64,000 nucleotides of DNA from Chloroflexi bacterium HGW-Chloroflexi-2. Lineage in GTDB: Bacteria > Chloroflexota > Anaerolineae > Anaerolineales > Anaerolineaceae. A program made the position numbers and the translations under genes. Each line of letters begins with the position of its first letter. Within the stretch, counting starts at the first letter, position 1. This document shows, piece after piece, positions 62,079 to 64,000 of the stretch. The notes below the pieces were generated by a model. That model ran no database searches. It was not told the DNA's origin and saw only the letters and a program-made list of their open reading frames with translations. Location of the stretch: NCBI GenBank assembly GCA_002840735.1, contig PHBY01000004.1, positions 186,001 to 250,000 on the forward strand, written 5' to 3'.

Positions 62079-62975
62079 ATGCGAAAAGTTTTTTCTTATA
62101 TTTTTATTGTTTTGTTCTTTTCAATTCTTTTATTGTCTGGATGTCAAAAAAGTAATAATGGGAATCAATCGGCTGATCAAAATGTGACAGATTATTATTA
62201 TCTGGAAAATAAAGGGTCTGACACGATGGTTAACCTGGCATTGTATTGGGCAGAGGAATATCAAAAGCTCCATCCTGAAGTTCGAATTTCCGTTACAGGT
62301 GGAGGCAGTGGGACCGGAATTTCTTCACTCATTAATAATACGGTCGACCTGGCAAATGCATCCCGACAAATCAAATTGGAAGAGATAGAAAGTGCAAATA
62401 AAAATGGGGTGGACCCGATTGAATACGTTGTGGCAAGAGATGCAATTGCTGTGATTGTTCATCCTGATAATCCTATCAATAGGTTAACCTTGCAGGAAAT
62501 TTCAGATATTTACACCGGAAAAATTGAAAACTGGATTCAATTAGGGGGTGAAGATAGACCCATTGTACGCCTTTCCAGGGAAACAAATTCCGGAACCCAT
62601 GTCTACTTTCTTGAAGAAGTGATCCGCCTGGGAAATTCCGAGGATAAGACAATTTTCTCTGCGAACACATTATTACTACCTTCATCTGAAGGGATTATTG
62701 CGGAAGTTCGGGCAAATCGTAACGCAATTGGTTATGATGGATTGGGCTATATCACTGAAGAGGTGAAAGTGCTTGGCATTGCCAGAGAAGAAGGATTAGA
62801 TTATATATTTCCCTCATTAAGCACAGTGAATGACAATCTTTATGCCATTTCCAGAAATTTATACATCTATGCTCCTGGAACACCACCAACATTTGTAAAA
62901 GCATATCTTGATTGGATAATGACATCTGAAGGGCAGAAAATTGTTACTGATTTGGGTTTCATTCCGGTTAAATAA
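62079..62975 (+). CDS. pstS: Phosphate ABC transporter, substrate-binding lipoprotein
   Basis: 298 residues. A lipobox (LLSGC, Cys22) anchors the protein. The PstS-like fold has YYLENKGSDTMVNLALYWAEEYQ, VTGGGSGTGISSLINNTVDLANASRQI, IENWIQLGGEDRPIVRLSRETNSGTHVYF and AIGYDGLGYITEEVKVL, with the usual phosphate-binding Ser, Thr, Asp and Arg positions. It delivers phosphate to PstCA, encoded next. It differs from PiT, a lower-affinity system also present in this window. No good ribosome binding site is seen. Confidence 0.95.
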   Translation: MRKVFSYIFIVLFFSILLLSGCQKSNNGNQSADQNVTDYYYLENKGSDTMVNLALYWAEEYQKLHPEVRISVTGGGSGTGISSLINNTVDLANASRQIKLEEIESANKNGVDPIEYVVARDAIAVIVHPDNPINRLTLQEISDIYTGKIENWIQLGGEDRPIVRLSRETNSGTHVYFLEEVIRLGNSEDKTIFSANTLLLPSSEGIIAEVRANRNAIGYDGLGYITEEVKVLGIAREEGLDYIFPSLSTVNDNLYAISRNLYIYAPGTPPTFVKAYLDWIMTSEGQKIVTDLGFIPVK

Positions 62976-62983
62976 GGAAAAAT

Positions 62984-63883
62984 ATGAAGGAAAATCAAAC
63001 CAGGAATTTTGAAAAAGTAATTACCCGAACCATTCAATTTTCGGGGTATTCTTCCATCCTGTTTGTCTTACTTATTTTATTTTTTCTATTGTCAGAAGGA
63101 ACCCCTGCACTTTTTGATGTACCATTATCACAATTATTCTCCGAACGATGGTATCCCATTGAGGGTTATTATGGGATCCTTCCATTAATCTTGGGTTCTC
63201 TGGTCGTCACGCTGGGAGCATCGTTAATTGCGGTTCCATTTGGTATTCTGACAGCAGTTTTCATTGCTGAAATTGCCCCAAAATGGCTGCAGGAAATCAT
63301 GAAACCGCTGGTTGAATTATTGGCAGGTTTGCCAAGTGTCGTTTTGGGCTTTTTAGGTATTCTGGTAGTTTCGCCTTTTCTGCGTGACACATTGAATTTA
63401 CCTACCGGGCTTACAGCTCTGACAGGATCCTTATTGTTGGGTGGCATCGCCATCCCTACCATTGTTTCCATATCTGAAGATGCGCTCAATAATGTGCCGG
63501 ATTCGTATCGGCACGGCTCACTGGCTTTAGGATTGACTCGCTGGCAGACGATCTGGGGTGTAACAGTACCGGCTGCCAAATCGGGAATTCTGATGGCAGT
63601 TATGTTAGGTGTAGGAAGAACCATAGGAGAAACAATGACTGTCATGATGGTCACCGGAAATGCTCCCATTCTACCAACATCATTACAGGCATTGTTTATG
63701 CCCATTCGAACAATGACTGCCACAATCGCTTCAGAAATGGGGGAGGTAGCCACGGGCAGCCCGCATTATCATGTATTGTTTTTCATTGGTATAGTTCTAT
63801 TTTTATTCACCTTGCTGGTAAATGTAATAGCATCCAACATCAGTTCCCGGAAATTAAAACGATCTGAGAGGATCTTATCCTGA
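62984..63883 (+). CDS. pstC: Phosphate ABC transporter permease
   Basis: 299 residues with six spans. The PstC features PLSQLFSERWYPIEGYYGILPLILGSLVVTL, LAGLPSVVLGFLGIL, LNNVPDSYRHGSLALGLTRWQTIWGVTVP (EAA loop) and GVGRTIGETMTVMMVTGNAP are present. It forms the channel with PstA. It begins 8 bases after pstS with AAGGAAAA as ribosome binding site. Confidence 0.95.
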   Translation: MKENQTRNFEKVITRTIQFSGYSSILFVLLILFFLLSEGTPALFDVPLSQLFSERWYPIEGYYGILPLILGSLVVTLGASLIAVPFGILTAVFIAEIAPKWLQEIMKPLVELLAGLPSVVLGFLGILVVSPFLRDTLNLPTGLTALTGSLLLGGIAIPTIVSISEDALNNVPDSYRHGSLALGLTRWQTIWGVTVPAAKSGILMAVMLGVGRTIGETMTVMMVTGNAPILPTSLQALFMPIRTMTATIASEMGEVATGSPHYHVLFFIGIVLFLFTLLVNVIASNISSRKLKRSERILS

Positions 63884-63891
63884 GAGAATTT

Positions 63892-64000
63892 ATGCAGACT
63901 GCAAAGAAATCAAATGTTTTGAAACAATTACGCATTGAAAAACTGGGCTTTTCGGTGTTAACGATATTATCGATTGCAACAGTCATCCCAATCATTGCCG
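63892..64000 (+). CDS. pstA: Phosphate ABC transporter permease PstA, N-terminal part
   Basis: The frame opens at ATG 63892, 8 bases after pstC, and runs off the window. The first 36 residues (MQTAKKSNVLKQLRIEKLGF, then a hydrophobic span SVLTILSIATVIPIIA) fit the PstA N-terminus. Position in the pst operon supports the call; the sequence alone is too short to prove it. Confidence 0.8.
   Translation, partial: MQTAKKSNVLKQLRIEKLGFSVLTILSIATVIPIIA

Noticed and set aside
63169-63753. A 194-codon minus-strand open frame opposite pstC
   Set aside because: Antisense shadow of a clear permease gene; rich in Pro, Thr and Asn as expected from complementing hydrophobic codons.
1-64000. CRISPR array, tRNA, rRNA, prophage, insertion sequence
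   Set aside because: Read for direct repeats with spacers, tRNA T-loop signatures, transposase or integrase motifs; none was found.

Overview
The window most resembles an anaerobic or facultative member of the Chloroflexota, class Anaerolineae. This rests on gene content: a Thermotoga-type inositol/hexuronate pathway, BMP-type ABC transport, an alpha-2-macroglobulin lipoprotein, glutaminyl-tRNA synthetase and moderately low GC. No rRNA or other phylogenetic marker is present, so the placement is inference. I saw no tRNA, CRISPR array, insertion sequence or phage gene.

Region 1 (1-15984) starts with the tail of a Co/Ni-type ECF transporter ATPase. It is followed by one long minus-strand operon of 13 genes, running from a LacI-family regulator at 15917 down to a terminator at 461-487. 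The operon encodes the Thermotoga-type inositol route (IolG, IolM, IolN, IolO), tagaturonate epimerase UxaE, an SDR fructuronate reductase, a nickel-pincer LarA-family epimerase, 6-phosphogluconate dehydrogenase, a KDG-kinase-like PfkB enzyme, another zinc dehydrogenase and a GlcD/GlcF-type oxidase. The 14-bp palindrome TGCACACGTGTGCA lies before the regulator and again inside the operon. Mannonate dehydratase is absent; the LarA homologue next to gnd suggests a mannonate-to-gluconate exit.

Region 2 (16055-22780) is plus strand. A direct-repeat Pho-box-like site precedes a DUF47/PhoU-like gene, two tandem PiT phosphate transporters, a PfkB kinase and a metallo-beta-lactamase-fold protein. Glucuronate isomerase UxaC, which feeds Region 1, and a NodB-like deacetylase with an altered metal motif follow.

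Region 3 (23039-36626) is two convergent operons whose stop codons are one base apart. The plus arm is a BMP/nucleoside-type ABC importer, an Mch-like methenyl-tetrahydromethanopterin cyclohydrolase and a COG0402 amidohydrolase. The minus arm is a DadA-like oxidoreductase, a Mer-like LLM flavoprotein, an AcsE/MtrH-like pterin methyltransferase, an HcnA-like [2Fe-2S] protein, a 50-residue FAD-motif mini-protein standing where HcnB should be, and an HcnC/DadA-like oxidoreductase. Together they look like an undescribed system that takes up a pterin, purine or N-methyl compound and processes C1 units. This is the main novelty candidate.

Region 4 (36790-55858) holds mixed genes: a three-repeat secreted protein, a VIT/CCC1 transporter, a GlsB protein, an MFS exporter, a GntR regulator with a fused ligand domain and a palindromic site, a VOC protein with an apparent ATA start, a 2042-residue alpha-2-macroglobulin lipoprotein lacking the thioester motif, an old-yellow-enzyme homologue, Pgm, CoaX, DegV and GlnS.

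Region 5 (55960-61917) is a minus-strand membrane and haem-related cluster: a polytopic His-rich protein, an FGE-fold lipoprotein, a CtaB-like prenyltransferase, small membrane proteins and a lipoprotein ending in CxxCH. A divergent CRP/FNR-family regulator flanks it, with matching TTGAC-N4-nGCAA sites upstream of the genes. Region 6 (62066-64000) begins a pstSCA phosphate ABC operon cut by the window end.
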